A program made the translations under genes and the position numbers. A stretch of DNA of 64,000 nucleotides. Origin: an uncultured Clostridia bacterium. GTDB taxonomy: Bacteria > Bacillota > Clostridia > Oscillospirales > Acutalibacteraceae. This document shows, in pieces, positions 29,819-40,191 of this stretch. Every line of letters begins with the position of its first letter. Positions within the stretch are counted from its first letter, which is position 1. Where the stretch lies: the NCBI GenBank assembly GCA_944384985.1, contig CALWVM010000001.1, positions 1 to 64,000 of the forward strand. The letters are read 5' to 3'. The notes beneath the pieces are model-generated. The model was not told where the DNA came from. It worked only from the letters and a program-made list of their open reading frames with translations, and ran no database searches.

Positions 29819-30264
29819 CAGCCAATCACCTCGGCCTTTCCGCCTGCTGCTTCGATTTTCTGCTTGGCAGCCTCTGAATACGCGTGCACACAGACGTTCA
29901 GCTTCTTGCTAAGCTCGCCGTTGCCGAGGATCTTCACACCGTCCTTTGCCTTTTTCACAAGGCCTTTTTCCACAAGCGCCTCGACGGTGACCGTAGCGCC
30001 GTCTTCAAACGCACGGTCGAGCGCCGCAACGTTGACGGCAGCGATCTCTTTGGCGAAGATATTGTTAAAGCCTCTCTTCGGGACGCGTCTTTGCAGGGGC
30101 ATCTGGCCGCCTTCAAAGCCGGGGCGAATGCCCTTGCCGGCACGGGCTTTCTGGCCCTTGTGGCCTTTGCCCGCCGTTTTGCCCTGCCCGGAGGCAGCGC
30201 CTCTGCCGATGCGCTTCACGGCTTTTTTCGAGCCTTCAGCGGGGGAGAGTTCATGCAGTTTCAT
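29818..30264 (-). CDS. rplO: 50S ribosomal protein L15 (uL15)
   Basis: 148 residues: [20 protein letters not shown], the Gly-rich [24 protein letters not shown] extension (seen in parts) that threads into the large subunit, and [17 protein letters not shown]. 12 bp after rpmD. Confidence 0.98.
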   Translation of the reverse strand: MKLHELSPAEGSKKAVKRIGRGAASGQGKTAGKGHKGQKARAGKGIRPGFEGGQMPLQRRVPKRGFNNIFAKEIAAVNVAALDRAFEDGATVTVEALVEKGLVKKAKDGVKILGNGELSKKLNVCVHAYSEAAKQKIEAAGGKAEVIG

Positions 30265-30276
30265 GTTCGCACCTCC

Positions 30277-30456
30277 TTAAGCTTTCGTGACCTCGATCAG
30301 ATGGGAAATCTTTCTGATCTTACCCTGTGTCTGCGGGTTGTCGGGCTGTACGGCCTTATCCCCGATTTTTTTAAGACCAAGTGCATGGGCGGTGGCAATC
30401 TGGTCCTTCTTGCTGCCGATCAGGCTTTTTTTCAGCGTAACCGTAATATTTGCCAT
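30277..30456 (-). CDS. rpmD: 50S ribosomal protein L30 (uL30)
   Basis: 59 residues, beginning [20 protein letters not shown] and ending [12 protein letters not shown]. The middle [23 protein letters not shown] matches bacterial L30. GGAGGGG precedes the ATG. Lies in its normal place between rpsE and rplO. Confidence 0.96.
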   Translation of the reverse strand: MANITVTLKKSLIGSKKDQIATAHALGLKKIGDKAVQPDNPQTQGKIRKISHLIEVTKA

Positions 30457-30468
30457 TTCTGCCCCTCC

Positions 30469-30972
30469 TTAATCCAAAATCTCTTTGACGGTCTTGCCGC
30501 GGACAGCGGCGACCGTGTCGGCGTTGCGCAGCTTCGAGAGCCCGTCGATTGTGGCGCGCACGACGTTGCAGGGGTTGTTCGAACGAAGCGCCTTGGAACG
30601 GATGTCCTTGATGCCGACCGTTTCGACGACCGCACGCACAGGGCCGCCGGCGATAACGCCGGTACCGGGCGCGGCGGGCTTCATCAGCACGACACCGGCG
30701 CCGTATTTGCCGATGATCTCGTGCGGGATGGTGGTTCCCTTGAGCGCGACCTGAATCAGGTTCTTCTTGGCATTTTCAATGCCCTTGCGAATGGCGTCCG
30801 GCACTTCGCCCGATTTGCCCAGGCCGAAGCCCACGGTGCCGTTCTTGTCGCCGACAACGACCAGTGCGGAGAACTTCATGATGCGGCCGCCCTTAACGGT
30901 TTTGGAAACACGGTTAATCGCAACGACTCTTTCTTCGAGTTCCATAGTGGATGCGTCAATTCTTTTTGCCAT
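30469..30972 (-). CDS. rpsE: 30S ribosomal protein S5 (uS5)
   Basis: 167 residues. The double-stranded-RNA-binding-like N-terminal domain has [29 protein letters not shown]; the C-terminal domain contains [36 protein letters not shown] (in parts). Contributes to decoding fidelity. Confidence 0.98.
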   Translation of the reverse strand: MAKRIDASTMELEERVVAINRVSKTVKGGRIMKFSALVVVGDKNGTVGFGLGKSGEVPDAIRKGIENAKKNLIQVALKGTTIPHEIIGKYGAGVVLMKPAAPGTGVIAGGPVRAVVETVGIKDIRSKALRSNNPCNVVRATIDGLSKLRNADTVAAVRGKTVKEILD

Positions 30973-30988
30973 TTCCGTTTCTCCTTTC

Positions 30989-31348
30989 TTAGAAGTTCAG
31001 ACCGCCCTCACGGGCACCCTCGGCGAGCGCGGCAACTCTGCCGTGATAGACATAGCCGCCTCTGTCGAAAACGCAGTCCTTGATGTTCTTTTCCGCGGCA
31101 CGTTCGGCGAGCAGCTTGCCCACCGCACGTGCGGCTTCTACGTTCCCGCCGTACGCCGTGAAATCCTTCTCGGTCGTGGAAGCGGAAACCAGCGTCACGC
31201 CGGCCACGTCATCAATAAGCTGAGCGTAAATGTGCTGGAGTGAGCGGAAAACATCCAGGCGCGGGCACGCAGCGGTGCCGGAGATCTTCGCGCGGACTCT
31301 CTTATGGCGCTTTTGACGCGCCTTGTTGGTGTCGGGTCTGTTAACCAT
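30989..31348 (-). CDS. rplR: 50S ribosomal protein L18 (uL18)
   Basis: 119 residues: [37 protein letters not shown], and the C-terminal [24 protein letters not shown] (both in parts). Binds 5S rRNA. 15 bp after rplF. Confidence 0.98.
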   Translation of the reverse strand: MVNRPDTNKARQKRHKRVRAKISGTAACPRLDVFRSLQHIYAQLIDDVAGVTLVSASTTEKDFTAYGGNVEAARAVGKLLAERAAEKNIKDCVFDRGGYVYHGRVAALAEGAREGGLNF

Positions 31349-31363
31349 AGCTTTTCACTCCTT

Positions 31364-31906
31364 TTATTTACCCTTGCCGGCTTTGCCCTCTTTGCGGCGG
31401 ATGTGCTCGTCGGCGTACTTGATGCCCTTGCCCTTATAAGGCTCCGGCGGACGCTTCTCGCGCACTTCTGCGGCAAACTGACCGACCTTCTGTTTGTCGG
31501 GGCCGGAAATGATGATCTTGTTCGGCGCGGGCACGTCGATGGTGATGTCGTCCGTTTCGGACATGGTCACCTGGTGCGAGTAGCCGATATTCATAACCAG
31601 ATCCTTGCCCTGCTTCGCGACACGGTAGCCGACGCCGTTGACTTCGAGTTCCTTTTTGAACCCTTCGGTCACGCCGACAACCATGTTGTGCAGCAGCGTG
31701 CGGGTAAGCCCGTGCAGGGATTTGTTGAGATTGCTGTCATCGGGACGCGTGACAACGATGGCGCCGTCTTCCATCCCAACATGCATATTGCTGTGTACCG
31801 TTCTGGTAAGCGTGCCTTTGGGGCCCTTCACGGTAATCGTGCTGCCGTCGATCTTCACATCGACGCCCGCCGGAACAGCAATAGGCTGTCTTCCGATTCT
31901 GGACAT
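31364..31906 (-). CDS. rplF: 50S ribosomal protein L6 (uL6)
   Basis: 180 residues with two repeated alpha/beta domains: [29 protein letters not shown], and the family C-terminal [26 protein letters not shown] set the start at ATG 31906 after GAGGTATTTGGT; a 16-residue upstream extension into rpsH has no support. Confidence 0.97.
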   Translation of the reverse strand: MSRIGRQPIAVPAGVDVKIDGSTITVKGPKGTLTRTVHSNMHVGMEDGAIVVTRPDDSNLNKSLHGLTRTLLHNMVVGVTEGFKKELEVNGVGYRVAKQGKDLVMNIGYSHQVTMSETDDITIDVPAPNKIIISGPDKQKVGQFAAEVREKRPPEPYKGKGIKYADEHIRRKEGKAGKGK

Positions 31907-31919
31907 ACCAAATACCTCC

Positions 31920-32318
31920 TTACCAGATATATGCGAGGACCTCGCCGCCGACATTGGCTTTGCGAGCTTCGCGATCGGTCATAACGCCCTTGGATGTCGA
32001 AAGGATCGCTACGCCAAGACCGCGCATGACTTTCGGCATATCCTCACAGTTTGTGTAAATACGAAGGCCAGGCTTCGATACTCTGCGCAGGCCCGTGATA
32101 ACGGGGGAACGGTGGGCGCCGTATTTGAGCGTGATCTCGATAACGCCCTGCTTACCGTCTTCTTCCACCTTGAAATCCTTGATATAGCCCTCGTCCTTGA
32201 GGATCTGCGCGATCGCCTTTTTCATGTTGGACGCAGGGACTTTCACGGTGTCATGCTTGGCGGAACTCGCATTGCGAATTCTGGTGAGCATATCCCCGAT
32301 GGAATCCGTGATTTGCAT
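31920..32318 (-). CDS. rpsH: 30S ribosomal protein S8 (uS8)
   Basis: 132 residues: [48 protein letters not shown] and [31 protein letters not shown] (in parts). In Enterobacteria S8 represses the spc operon; not tested here. Confidence 0.98.
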   Translation of the reverse strand: MQITDSIGDMLTRIRNASSAKHDTVKVPASNMKKAIAQILKDEGYIKDFKVEEDGKQGVIEITLKYGAHRSPVITGLRRVSKPGLRIYTNCEDMPKVMRGLGVAILSTSKGVMTDREARKANVGGEVLAYIW

Positions 32319-32342
32319 ACTGTTGCCTCCTTTGCTTGCTAC

Positions 32343-32528
32343 TTACCAGCTTGCTTTCTTCACGCCGGGGATCTGGCCCTTGTGCGCCAGTTCCCTGAAG
32401 CAGATGCGGCACACGCCGTATTTGCGGAGATAAGCATGCGGCCGACCACAGATCTTGCATCTGTTATACGCTCTGGTCGAATACTTTGCAGGGCGAGCCT
32501 GCTTGACTTTCATTGATTTTTTGGCCAC
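32343..32528 (-). CDS. rpsN: 30S ribosomal protein S14, zinc type (uS14)
   Basis: 61 residues, the short type Z form. Four Cys in [20 protein letters not shown] bind zinc; [14 protein letters not shown] precedes and [15 protein letters not shown] ends it. Between rplE and rpsH as in Bacillus. Confidence 0.98.
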   Translation of the reverse strand: MAKKSMKVKQARPAKYSTRAYNRCKICGRPHAYLRKYGVCRICFRELAHKGQIPGVKKASW

Positions 32529-32540
32529 GGTTTACCCTCC

Positions 32541-33083
32541 TTATCTCGCAAACGGCGCGCCGAGAAGCGTCAGAAGCTCGCGCGCCTCTTCGTCCGTGTT
32601 CGCGGTGGTCACAAAGCAGATGTCCATACCGCGGACGGCGTCGATCTTGTCATACTCGATCTCGGGGAAGATCAGCTGCTCACGGACACCCATGGAGTAG
32701 TTGCCTCTGCCGTCGAAGGAGTTGGGGTTGATGCCGCGGAAGTCGCGCACGCGCGGAAGCGCGAGGTTGAAGAAGCGGTCCAGGAACTCATACATTCTGT
32801 CGCCGCGCAGCGTCACCTTGGCGCCGATGGTCATGCCTTCACGAAGTTTGAAGTTCGCGACAGACTTCTTCGCCTTGCAGGCGACGGGCTTCTGGCCTGT
32901 GATCTGCGCAAGATCCTTCATGACGGAATCGAGAACCTTCGAATTGTCGCGGGCTTCGCCGCAGCCGACGTTGATGACGATCTTGTCAAGCTTCGGGATT
33001 TGCATAACGCTTTTGTAGCCGAACTTCTTCTGGAGCGCGGGCGCGATCTCAGAAACATATTTTTCTTTCATTCTTGCTGCCAT
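32541..33083 (-). CDS. rplE: 50S ribosomal protein L5 (uL5)
   Basis: 180 residues: [42 protein letters not shown] (in parts), [18 protein letters not shown] and the C-terminal [20 protein letters not shown]. Binds 5S rRNA and contacts P-site tRNA. Confidence 0.98.
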   Translation of the reverse strand: MAARMKEKYVSEIAPALQKKFGYKSVMQIPKLDKIVINVGCGEARDNSKVLDSVMKDLAQITGQKPVACKAKKSVANFKLREGMTIGAKVTLRGDRMYEFLDRFFNLALPRVRDFRGINPNSFDGRGNYSMGVREQLIFPEIEYDKIDAVRGMDICFVTTANTDEEARELLTLLGAPFAR

Positions 33084-33099
33084 GTGTTATGTCCCTCCC

Positions 33100-33417
33100 T
33101 TATTCAAATTCTGCGCCGCACTTTTTGCAGACGCGTTTCTTATCCTTGCCGGAGCCCGTGTGGCCGATGCGCGTAGGCTTGCCGCACTTCGGGCAGACGA
33201 GCTGGACTTTGTCGGCATACAGGGCGCTTTCCGCCTTGATGAGCCCGCCGGGCTCGCCGACCTTGCGGGGCTTGACGTGCTTCGTGACGACGTTGACGCC
33301 CTCCACGATCACCTTGCCCTCGGACGGGGACACTTGCATGACTTTCCCCTGCTTGCCGCGGTTTTTGCCGTTTAAGACGACCACGGTGTCGCCGCTCTTT
33401 ACATGAACTTTACGCAT
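33100..33417 (-). CDS. rplX: 50S ribosomal protein L24 (uL24)
   Basis: 105 residues with an N-terminal KOW motif ([21 protein letters not shown]) and four Cys (CPKCGKPTR...CKKCG) that form a zinc site as in Firmicutes L24. An assembly initiator of the 50S subunit. Confidence 0.98.
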   Translation of the reverse strand: MRKVHVKSGDTVVVLNGKNRGKQGKVMQVSPSEGKVIVEGVNVVTKHVKPRKVGEPGGLIKAESALYADKVQLVCPKCGKPTRIGHTGSGKDKKRVCKKCGAEFE

Positions 33418-33432
33418 ACTTTCTTTCCTCCC

Positions 33433-33801
33433 TTACAGCACTTCGGGAGCAAGAGACAGGATCTTCATGTAGTCCTTGTCACGAAGCTCTCTTGCAACCG
33501 GCCCAAAGATACGGGTGCCTCTGGGGTTTTTGTCTTCTTTGATGAGGACGGCGGCATTTTCGTCGAAACGGATATATGTCCCGTCGTCTCTGCGGACGCC
33601 GCTCGCCGAACGGACAACCACCGCTTTGACAACGTCGCCTTTTTTCACAACGCCGCCGGGTGCTGCCTTTTTAACGGAAGCGACGATCACGTCGCCGATA
33701 TTGGCATACCTTCTGCCGGAACCGCCGAGCACGCGAATGCACATAATTTCCTTCGCGCCGGTGTTGTCCGCCACTTTGAGGTAAGTCTGTTGTTGGATCA
33801 C
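33433..33801 (-). CDS. rplN: 50S ribosomal protein L14 (uL14)
   Basis: 122 residues: [40 protein letters not shown], and [20 protein letters not shown]. Contacts 16S helix 14 in a subunit bridge and is the binding site of ribosome-silencing factors in other bacteria. Confidence 0.98.
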   Translation of the reverse strand: MIQQQTYLKVADNTGAKEIMCIRVLGGSGRRYANIGDVIVASVKKAAPGGVVKKGDVVKAVVVRSASGVRRDDGTYIRFDENAAVLIKEDKNPRGTRIFGPVARELRDKDYMKILSLAPEVL

Positions 33802-33820
33802 AGTAACGCCTCCTTAGAAA

Positions 33821-34078
33821 TTACTTCGCTTTCTCGATGATCTCGACCACGCGCCATCTTTTGTCCTTCGAGAGGGGGCGGGTTTCCATCACAAGGACTC
33901 TGTCGCCCACGCCGCACTCGTTTTTCTCATCGTGCGCTTTGATCTTGACCGTGCGGTTAACAATCTTTTTATACAGCGGATGCTGCACTCTGTCTTTGAT
34001 GGAGACCACAACGGTTTTGTCCATTTTGTCGCTGGTCACAAGGCCGACCTGCGTTTTTCTCAGGTTTCTTTCGCTCAT
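33821..34078 (-). CDS. rpsQ: 30S ribosomal protein S17 (uS17)
   Basis: 85 residues, an OB fold: [60 protein letters not shown]. 18 bp after rpmC. Confidence 0.98.
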   Translation of the reverse strand: MSERNLRKTQVGLVTSDKMDKTVVVSIKDRVQHPLYKKIVNRTVKIKAHDEKNECGVGDRVLVMETRPLSKDKRWRVVEIIEKAK

Positions 34079-34096
34079 TTCGTGTGCCCTCCTTCG

Positions 34097-34300
34097 TTAA
34101 GACTGCGCGCCGTGGAGTTCGACGTCGCGCTGGATCGTTTTCACACGCGCGATGTCTTTTTTGACGGCGTTAATGCGCATCGGGTTATCGAGCTGGTTGA
34201 CCGCCTGCTGAAAGCGCAGCTTGAACAGCTCATCCTTGAGCTCCGCGAGCTTCTTGTCAAGCTCCGAAGGGGAGAGTTTTCTCAGTTCACTTGCTTTCAT
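34097..34300 (-). CDS. rpmC: 50S ribosomal protein L29 (uL29)
   Basis: 67 residues, two helices: [50 protein letters not shown]. Near the exit tunnel. Start overlaps the rplP stop by 4 nt (ATGA). Confidence 0.98.
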   Translation of the reverse strand: MKASELRKLSPSELDKKLAELKDELFKLRFQQAVNQLDNPMRINAVKKDIARVKTIQRDVELHGAQS

Positions 34301-34731
34301 GCCTGCTCACCTTCCTCTTCCTGCTGTGCCTTGGAAACAAACTTGCATTTCACGGGGAGCTTGTTGGCGGCAAGGCGCATAGCCTCGCGCGCGGTCTCCT
34401 CGGGAACGCCTGCGATTTCGAACATAACGCGGCCGGGTTTCACGACCGCCACCCAGTATTCGGGCGAGCCTTTACCGGAACCCATGCGGGTCTCCGCGGG
34501 TTTCTCGGTGATGGGCTTATCGGGGAAGATCTTGATCCAGACCTGACCGCCGCGCTTGATGTAACGCGTCATGGCGATACGGGCGGCTTCGATCTGGTTG
34601 GATGTGATCCATGCGGGTTCAAGAGACACAAGACCGTAATCGCCGTAGCTGACCTTGGTGCCTCTGGAAGCTTTACCGGTCAGACGCCCTCTGTGGACTC
34701 TGCGGTATTTCACTCTCTTGGGCAGCAGCAT
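34297..34731 (-). CDS. rplP: 50S ribosomal protein L16 (uL16)
   Basis: 144 residues: [58 protein letters not shown]. Near the A site. Starts at the rpsC stop (TAATG) and overlaps rpmC. Confidence 0.98.
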   Translation of the reverse strand: MLLPKRVKYRRVHRGRLTGKASRGTKVSYGDYGLVSLEPAWITSNQIEAARIAMTRYIKRGGQVWIKIFPDKPITEKPAETRMGSGKGSPEYWVAVVKPGRVMFEIAGVPEETAREAMRLAANKLPVKCKFVSKAQQEEEGEQA

Positions 34732-35402
34732 TATTTTGTGCCTCCTTCCTTGCGGGGTCTGCGGTTGTCATGCAGGACCTCGCCCTTATAGATCCAAACT
34801 TTCACGCCGATTCTGCCGTAGGTCGTTTTCGCCTCGGCAAAACCGTAGTCGATGTCGGCGCGGATGGTCTGCAGCGGGATCGTGCCCTCATGATAGTGCT
34901 CGGTGCGCGCGATCTCCGCGCCGCCAAGTCTGCCGCTGACCTGCGTCTTGATGCCCTTTGCGCCGAGCTTCATCGTGCGGCTGATGGCCTGCTTGAGTGC
35001 GCGGCGGAAAGAAATGCGGCGCTCGAGCTGCGAAGCAATGTTCTCCGCCACGAGCTGGGCGTTTAAGTCGGGCTGCTTGATCTCGACGATGTTGATGTAA
35101 ACATCCTTTTCGCCGCCGAGCATCTTTTTGCAGATCGCCTTGAGCTTTTCGATTTCCGAGCCGCCCTTGCCGATGACCATGCCGGGCTTGGCGCAGTGGA
35201 TGTTGATGCGCACGCGCTTTGCGTCGCGCTCGATCTCCACCTTCGGAACGCCCGCCGGGGCGAGGGTTTCCAACAGGTAGGTGCGCAGTTTGTTGTCGGA
35301 GACGAGCGTGTCGCCGAAGTGTTTCTTATCGGCGTACCAACGCGACTCCCAGTTTTTAATGACACCGATACGAAGACCGGTGGGATTCACTTTCTGTCCC
35401 AT
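34731..35402 (-). CDS. rpsC: 30S ribosomal protein S3 (uS3)
   Basis: 223 residues: [20 protein letters not shown], a KH domain with [16 protein letters not shown] (GxxG loop), and the C-terminal [17 protein letters not shown]. Forms part of the mRNA entry helicase. Confidence 0.98.
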   Translation of the reverse strand: MGQKVNPTGLRIGVIKNWESRWYADKKHFGDTLVSDNKLRTYLLETLAPAGVPKVEIERDAKRVRINIHCAKPGMVIGKGGSEIEKLKAICKKMLGGEKDVYINIVEIKQPDLNAQLVAENIASQLERRISFRRALKQAISRTMKLGAKGIKTQVSGRLGGAEIARTEHYHEGTIPLQTIRADIDYGFAEAKTTYGRIGVKVWIYKGEVLHDNRRPRKEGGTK

Positions 35403-35417
35403 AGTGTACCTCCCCGC

Positions 35418-35750
35418 TTATTCCGCTTCCTTCAGCACAAGCGTAATGTGCGAAGTCTTCTTGTTGATTCTGTATGCGCGGCCCTGCGCCCGCGGACGGA
35501 TGCGCTTGAGGGTCGGGCCCTGATCGACACGGCACGCGGCGACATACAGGCGCGAGGTGTCCATATCCTTCATTTCGGCGTTTGCCATGGCGGATTTCAG
35601 CAGCTTCCCAAGCGGTTCACACGCAGCTTTGGGTGTGTACTTGAGGATCGCCGCCGCCTCGTCGCAGGGCTTGTTCCGGATCAGATCCAGAACGATCTGT
35701 ACCTTGCGGGGTGCGATGCGCACATGGTTCGCTTTTGCAATTGCTTCCAT
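35418..35750 (-). CDS. rplV: 50S ribosomal protein L22 (uL22)
   Basis: 110 residues: [40 protein letters not shown], and the tunnel-lining hook in [18 protein letters not shown]. Confidence 0.98.
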   Translation of the reverse strand: MEAIAKANHVRIAPRKVQIVLDLIRNKPCDEAAAILKYTPKAACEPLGKLLKSAMANAEMKDMDTSRLYVAACRVDQGPTLKRIRPRAQGRAYRINKKTSHITLVLKEAE

Positions 35751-35772
35751 TCGTTATACACTCCTTTGCTGC

Positions 35773-36054
35773 TTATTTGCCGTTGTTCGAGGTCTTAGAC
35801 CCCGCATGGCCGCGGAAAGTCCGCGTCGGCGCGAATTCGCCGAGCTTGTGACCGACCATGTCCTCCGTAACGTACACCGGCACGTGCTTGCGCCCGTCAT
35901 GGACGGCAAACGTGTGGCCGACAAAGTCCGGGAATATAGTCGAGCTGCGGCTCCAGGTCTTCAGAACGATCTTTTCGCCGGTTTCATTCATCTTCTGCAC
36001 TCTGGCTAACAGCTTCGGTGCAACGTAAGGTCCTTTTTTAACGCTTCTGCTCAT
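35773..36054 (-). CDS. rpsS: 30S ribosomal protein S19 (uS19)
   Basis: 93 residues: [60 protein letters not shown]. Head of the small subunit, with S13. Confidence 0.98.
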   Translation of the reverse strand: MSRSVKKGPYVAPKLLARVQKMNETGEKIVLKTWSRSSTIFPDFVGHTFAVHDGRKHVPVYVTEDMVGHKLGEFAPTRTFRGHAGSKTSNNGK

Positions 36055-36073
36055 ACTCTACACTCCTTTCGGC

Positions 36074-36907
36074 TTATTTGCCGTTACGGCGTTTCACGAT
36101 AAATTTGTCGGAACGGTTCTTCTTGGCTCTGGTCTTGTAACCGAGGGCGGGTTTGCCCCACGGCGTGCAGGGACCGGGACGGCCGACAGGCGCTTTGCCT
36201 TCGCCGCCGCCGTGCGGGTGGTCGTTCGGGTTCATAACGGAACCGCGGACGGTCGGGCGCACGCCCAGGTGGCGGGTACGGCCGGCTTTACCGATCTTGA
36301 CGTTCTCATGGTCGGCGTTGCCGACGGTGCCGACGGTCGCGAAGCACTGCGCGGAGACGTTGCGAAGCTCCCCGGAGGGCAGGCGAAGCAGCGCATACGC
36401 GCCTTCTTTCGCCATCAGCTGCGCGGCGTTGCCGGCGGCGCGGGCCAGCTGGCCGCCGCGGCCGGGATACAGCTCCACGTTGTGGACCATGGTGCCGGTC
36501 GGGATCGCGGAAAGCGGCAGCGCGTTGCCGACTTTGATGTCGGCGCCCTCGCCGGCTTCGATCTTATCGCCGACTTTTAAGCCCGTAGGCGCGAGGATGT
36601 ATCTCTTTTCGCCGTCCGCATACTGCACAAGCGCGATGTGCGCGGAACGGTTGGGGTCGTACTCGAGGGTGAGCACGGTTGCGGGCATATCGACTTTATC
36701 GCGCTTGAAGTCGATGATGCGGTATTTTCTGCGGTTGCCGCCGCCTCTGTGGCGGACGGTGATGCGGCCGTAGCTGTTGCGGCCCGCTTTCTTGTTCAGC
36801 GGGGCGAGCAGGCTTCTTTCGGGGCCGTTCTTCGAAAGTTCGGAATAATCCGTAACCGACATGTTGCGTCGCGCATTGGTTGTCGGTTTATAGACTTTGA
36901 TCGACAT
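36074..36907 (-). CDS. rplB: 50S ribosomal protein L2 (uL2)
   Basis: 277 residues: [40 protein letters not shown], and the peptidyl-transferase-proximal loop [16 protein letters not shown]. The start ATG 36907 has AAGGAGAG 9-10 nt upstream; an in-frame GTG 9 nt earlier is too close to that site. Confidence 0.97.
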   Translation of the reverse strand: MSIKVYKPTTNARRNMSVTDYSELSKNGPERSLLAPLNKKAGRNSYGRITVRHRGGGNRRKYRIIDFKRDKVDMPATVLTLEYDPNRSAHIALVQYADGEKRYILAPTGLKVGDKIEAGEGADIKVGNALPLSAIPTGTMVHNVELYPGRGGQLARAAGNAAQLMAKEGAYALLRLPSGELRNVSAQCFATVGTVGNADHENVKIGKAGRTRHLGVRPTVRGSVMNPNDHPHGGGEGKAPVGRPGPCTPWGKPALGYKTRAKKNRSDKFIVKRRNGK

Positions 36908-37003
36908 TTGATTCACTCTCCTTGGAACGATTTAGCGGAGCATGTCGGGCTCCATACATTATCGTCGGGATTCTCTGGATGGCGCGCCCAAAGGGGCGAA
37001 GCC

Positions 37004-37297
37004 TTACATCATACCGTCGAAGAACTCGATGGTCTTGGAGTCTTCCGTCAGGGTGACGACCGCCTTTTTCCAGGAAGCGGTGTAGCCCTCATAACGGCCG
37101 TATCTTCTCAGGTGGCCGCGGACGTTGATCGTGTTGACCTTCTGCACCTTGACCCCGAACAGCTGTTCCACAGCCGCCTTGATCTCGGGCTTGGTCGCGT
37201 TTTTGTCCACTTTGAAGGTATACTTTTTCAGCGCCTGACCCGCCATGCTCTCTTCGGTGATGACGGGGCGCAGGATGATGTCCTGTGCAAGTTTCAT
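37004..37297 (-). CDS. rplW: 50S ribosomal protein L23 (uL23)
   Basis: 97 residues: [56 protein letters not shown]. At the tunnel exit, the docking site of SRP and trigger factor. Start overlaps the rplD stop (TAATG). Confidence 0.98.
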   Translation of the reverse strand: MKLAQDIILRPVITEESMAGQALKKYTFKVDKNATKPEIKAAVEQLFGVKVQKVNTINVRGHLRRYGRYEGYTASWKKAVVTLTEDSKTIEFFDGMM

Positions 37298-37920
37298 TAT
37301 GCGTAAACCTCCTCGATCTTTGCCACGGCGTCCTTGAGCACCACGATGGTGTTGCAGTTGAGGATGTCGTAGACATTCAGCGTGCTGACGAGGGTGACGT
37401 TCGTCTTGTCAAGGTTGCGTGCGCTCTTGTAAACCACGTCGTTCTTTTCGGGCAGAACGATCAGGGCCTTTTTGTCCGCCTTGATGGCGTCGAGCACTGC
37501 GGCAACGTCCTTGGTCTTGATGGCGTCGAGGCCGAAGTCGTCGAGCACGATCATCTCATTCGCCGCGACTTTCGCGGAGAGGGCGGACTTCATGGCGAGC
37601 CGCTTGACCTTTTTATTCACATCCAGGCCGTATTCGCGGGGCTTCGGGCCGAGCGCGATGCCGCCGTGCGTCCACTGGGGCGCTCTTGTGGAGCCCTGAC
37701 GCGCGCGGCCGGTGCCCTTCTGGCGCCACGGCTTCTTGCCGCCGCCGGAGACCTCGGAACGAGTGCGGGTTGACTGCGTGCCCTGCCGCTGGTTGGCGAG
37801 GTAGCTGACTACCATCAGATGCATGGCAGATTCGTTGGGCTCGATCGCAAAAATGCTTTCGTTGAGCTCGAGGTCGGAAACTTTCTTGCCGGCCTTGTCG
37901 AGAACTGCAAGTTTCGTCAT
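37297..37920 (-). CDS. rplD: 50S ribosomal protein L4 (uL4)
   Basis: 207 residues. The central tunnel-loop region [39 protein letters not shown] is intact. In Enterobacteria L4 also represses the S10 operon. Confidence 0.98.
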   Translation of the reverse strand: MTKLAVLDKAGKKVSDLELNESIFAIEPNESAMHLMVVSYLANQRQGTQSTRTRSEVSGGGKKPWRQKGTGRARQGSTRAPQWTHGGIALGPKPREYGLDVNKKVKRLAMKSALSAKVAANEMIVLDDFGLDAIKTKDVAAVLDAIKADKKALIVLPEKNDVVYKSARNLDKTNVTLVSTLNVYDILNCNTIVVLKDAVAKIEEVYA

Positions 37921-37936
37921 TTATAACACTCCTTCC

Positions 37937-38569
37937 TTATTTTTTCACCGTGTCGGCGATCACGACGATGCCGCCCTTGGGGCCGGGGATGGCGCCCTTG
38001 ATGGCGATCAGGTTGTTTTCAGCGTCCACTTTGACAACGTCCAGGTTCTGGATGGTGACGCGCTCCGCGCCGAGGTGCCCGGCAAGCTTCTTGCCTTTGA
38101 ACACGCGGGAGGGATCGGAGCAGGCGCCCAGGGACCCTGCGTGCCGTGCGACGGGACCGGTACCGTGGGATTCTTTCAGGCGGCCGAAGTTCCAGCGCTT
38201 GATGGCGCCGGCAGTGCCCTTACCTTTGCTCGTACCGACAACATCCACGCGCTCGCCGGCCGCAAACACATCCGCTTTGAGGATGTCGCCGACATTCATG
38301 GAAGACATATCTTCGAGACGGAACTCTTTGAGAACCTTTTTCGGTGCGACGTCCGCTTTCTTGAAGTGGCCCGCCTGCGGCTTATTGACGCGGGTGACCT
38401 TGACGTCGCCGAAGCCGACCTGAACGGCTTCATAACCGTCGTTTTCGACCGTCTTTTTCTGGACGACGACGCAGGGGCCGGCTTCCACAACGGTCACGGG
38501 GATGACTTTGCCGCTCTCGTCAAAGAGCTGCGTCATGCCGATTTTCTTACCGATAAGACCTTTTTGCAT
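37937..38569 (-). CDS. rplC: 50S ribosomal protein L3 (uL3)
   Basis: 210 residues: [60 protein letters not shown]. The extended loop approaches the peptidyl-transferase centre. Confidence 0.98.
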   Translation of the reverse strand: MQKGLIGKKIGMTQLFDESGKVIPVTVVEAGPCVVVQKKTVENDGYEAVQVGFGDVKVTRVNKPQAGHFKKADVAPKKVLKEFRLEDMSSMNVGDILKADVFAAGERVDVVGTSKGKGTAGAIKRWNFGRLKESHGTGPVARHAGSLGACSDPSRVFKGKKLAGHLGAERVTIQNLDVVKVDAENNLIAIKGAIPGPKGGIVVIADTVKK

Positions 38570-38644
38570 TTGTTTTTTCCTCCTTTGGTTATTGGTTGGC
38601 TTTCGCCAACATGACCTGTGGGCGTTTCCTTGGAGATCGGCCGA

Positions 38645-38962
38645 TTACAGCTTGATCTCGATGTCTACGCCCGCGGGAAGCTCAAGGTTCGTCAGCGCTT
38701 CAACGGTCTTATTTGAAGGTCTGAGAATGTCGATGAGCCGTTTGTGCGTTCTCTGCTCGAACTGCTCGCGGCTGTCCTTATACTTATGGACGGCGCGCAG
38801 GATGGTTACGATCTCCTTTTCAGTGGGCAGCGGAACGGGGCCGGAGACCTGTGCGCCGGTGCGCTTAGCGGTCTCGACGATTCTTTCCGCAGCTCTGTCC
38901 ACAAGGTCGTGGTCATAACCCTTCAAGCGGATACGGATTTTTTTGCCTTTCTGTGCAGCCAT
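38645..38962 (-). CDS. rpsJ: 30S ribosomal protein S10 (uS10, NusE)
   Basis: 105 residues: [60 protein letters not shown]. Also the NusE antitermination factor. First gene of the superoperon, with GGAGG before the ATG and a leader of about 290 nt. Confidence 0.98.
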   Translation of the reverse strand: MAAQKGKKIRIRLKGYDHDLVDRAAERIVETAKRTGAQVSGPVPLPTEKEIVTILRAVHKYKDSREQFEQRTHKRLIDILRPSNKTVEALTNLELPAGVDIEIKL

Positions 38963-39221
38963 GTTTTGTTGCCTCCTTGAAAGTTAGGGCAAATGCTTTT
39001 CTGCAACCCTGCCGGGTGTTTACATCCTTCCGAATATAAAATCCGAAAAACCGCAGTTCTTCGGACGGCACAGAAAAGCGCACGGTCCCCTTTTTCGGCG
39101 CGGTTTGCACGCACCGCAAAGCGGACAGTATGGGTCGCCCGGTTTTGAATCGGACATACTCCGCGGTAATTCCCTGCATCAAAGTGCAGCCACCTACCGC
39201 ATCATCGCATATCGGTCGCAT

Positions 39222-39246
39222 AAAAAAGGGCATGGCTCGCCCTTTT
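39222..39246 (-). promoter_or_regulatory. Terminator-like hairpin at the 5' end of the S10 operon leader
   Basis: On the minus strand AAAAGGGC, loop GAGCCAT, GCCCTTTTTT. It begins about 10 nt after the predicted transcription start and ends in a U run, so it could attenuate or protect the mRNA. The rest of the leader (38963-39221) contains no gene; a CCGAA/TTCGG-type stem lies near 39045-39065. Confidence 0.5.
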
Positions 39247-39262
39247 CCACGCGTGCTTTGGT

Positions 39263-39291
39263 ATTCTAACACACCCATTTGGAAAATGCAA
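39263..39291 (-). promoter_or_regulatory. Promoter of the S10-spc-alpha superoperon
   Basis: Minus strand TTGCAT (39291-39286), 17 bp, TAGAAT (39268-39263) with an extended -10 TGT. It is the best promoter found upstream of rpsJ. Confidence 0.65.
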
Positions 39292-39473
39292 CAAGTTTTT
39301 TCAAAAAAGTTCGTGAAAAAAGCCGAAAATCAAAACTTTTTTCTGCGAATCGGTTTGGAAGAAAATCCGACCGCAAGATGTTGTGGATTTCGGGGCAGCA
39401 ACAGACTTCCGGGCAAGCGTTATCCCCAGTTCTTTTCTAAAAAGTGTTGCACTTGATTTGACAATCTACCATT

Positions 39474-39632
39474 CCCCGCGGTGCGGGGAACTGTCGCGAA
39501 GTAACAAAGGGGACGGCCGCCGTCAGCGGCTGGCGAGCGTTAGCGAGACTGGGGGAGAGATACTTCGTTCTGTGTTTTTCTCTCCCTCCGGCACGCGCCA
39601 TGCGCGTGCCGCCTCCCTCATCAGAGGGAGGA
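39474..39632. repeat. Dispersed palindromic repeat, family 1 (locus D)
   Basis: Complete element in the 900-bp gap between rpsJ and the glutamate synthase operon: CCCCGCGGTGCGGGG, CTGTCGCGAAG, GGGGACGGCCGCCGTCAGCG, GCGAGCGTTAGCGAGACTGG, GGGGAGAGA, then TCTCCCTCCGGCACGCGCCA and CCTCCCTCATCAGAGGGAGG. Confidence 0.88.
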
Positions 39633-39726
39633 ACGGATTTGTGCAGACTTGCAGATTCTTACTTGCCCTCAGAAGACGGGAGGAACGGCAATCCTGCACT
39701 TCGGTGAAACCCGCAGCAGCGGCGCT

Positions 39727-39761
39727 TCTGTCATCTGATTTCTAACATCTGACATCTGAAC
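39727..39761 (+). repeat. 35-bp array of five heptads
   Basis: TCTGTCA, TCTGATT, TCTAACA, TCTGACA, TCTGAAC: five units of 7 bp in perfect register. No clear inverted partner was found within 150 bp upstream. Confidence 0.8.
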
Positions 39762-39774
39762 AGTGCCCCGCCTC

Positions 39775-39805
39775 ATACTATATAATATTATATATATAAT
39801 AGTAT
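39775..39805. repeat. AT-only interrupted palindrome
   Basis: ATACTAT at 39775-39781 and ATAGTAT at 39799-39805 flank an alternating A/T core in a GC-rich genome. Function unknown. Confidence 0.6.
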
Positions 39806-39808
39806 ACC

Positions 39809-39848
39809 GCCGTCGCGCCCGTCTGCTGATCTTCGACGGCTTTTCTTT
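39809..39848 (+). terminator. Orphan terminator-like hairpin
   Basis: GCCGTCG and CGACGGC (39809-39815, 39834-39840) around an 18-nt loop, followed by TTTTCTTTGT. No gene precedes it on this strand. Confidence 0.45.
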
Positions 39849-39993
39849 GTCGGTTTTGCTGAGAACAAGCGGGTTTGCGTAGATTTTACCCGTGAAGTTT
39901 CGTTATTTTATACAAAAATATATCTATTTTTGCATGCGCACTGTTGCACTTTTCCGTTTTTGCCCTGGCTTTGCATAAATATCCCAAAACGAC

Positions 39994-40022
39994 TTGCAAA
40001 AAAATCGATTTTCCTATAAAAT
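39994..40022 (+). promoter_or_regulatory. Promoter of the glutamate synthase operon
   Basis: TTGCAA (39994-39999), 17 bp, TAAAAT (40017-40022), in an AT-rich patch (39880-40050). It gives a 5' leader of about 165 nt before the first gene. Confidence 0.6.
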
Positions 40023-40191
40023 TAAGAACATATTTTTCTAAAATTGCAAGTTTTCGCTTGAAATCCTGCAATTTGTCGGGGCGGCGCGCAGGGTGTGCGG
40101 CCGGCAGCACAGCGGCAAGCGCGCGCTTGCGGCGGCTGTACGTACACGGCTTTCCCGTCCCAAAAATCCACAGCACAGGGTGTGAGGTAAC

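Noticed and set aside
40023-40191. Riboswitch in the glutamate synthase leader
   Set aside because: No recognisable glutamine, glycine or other riboswitch core could be identified by eye; only the length is suggestive.
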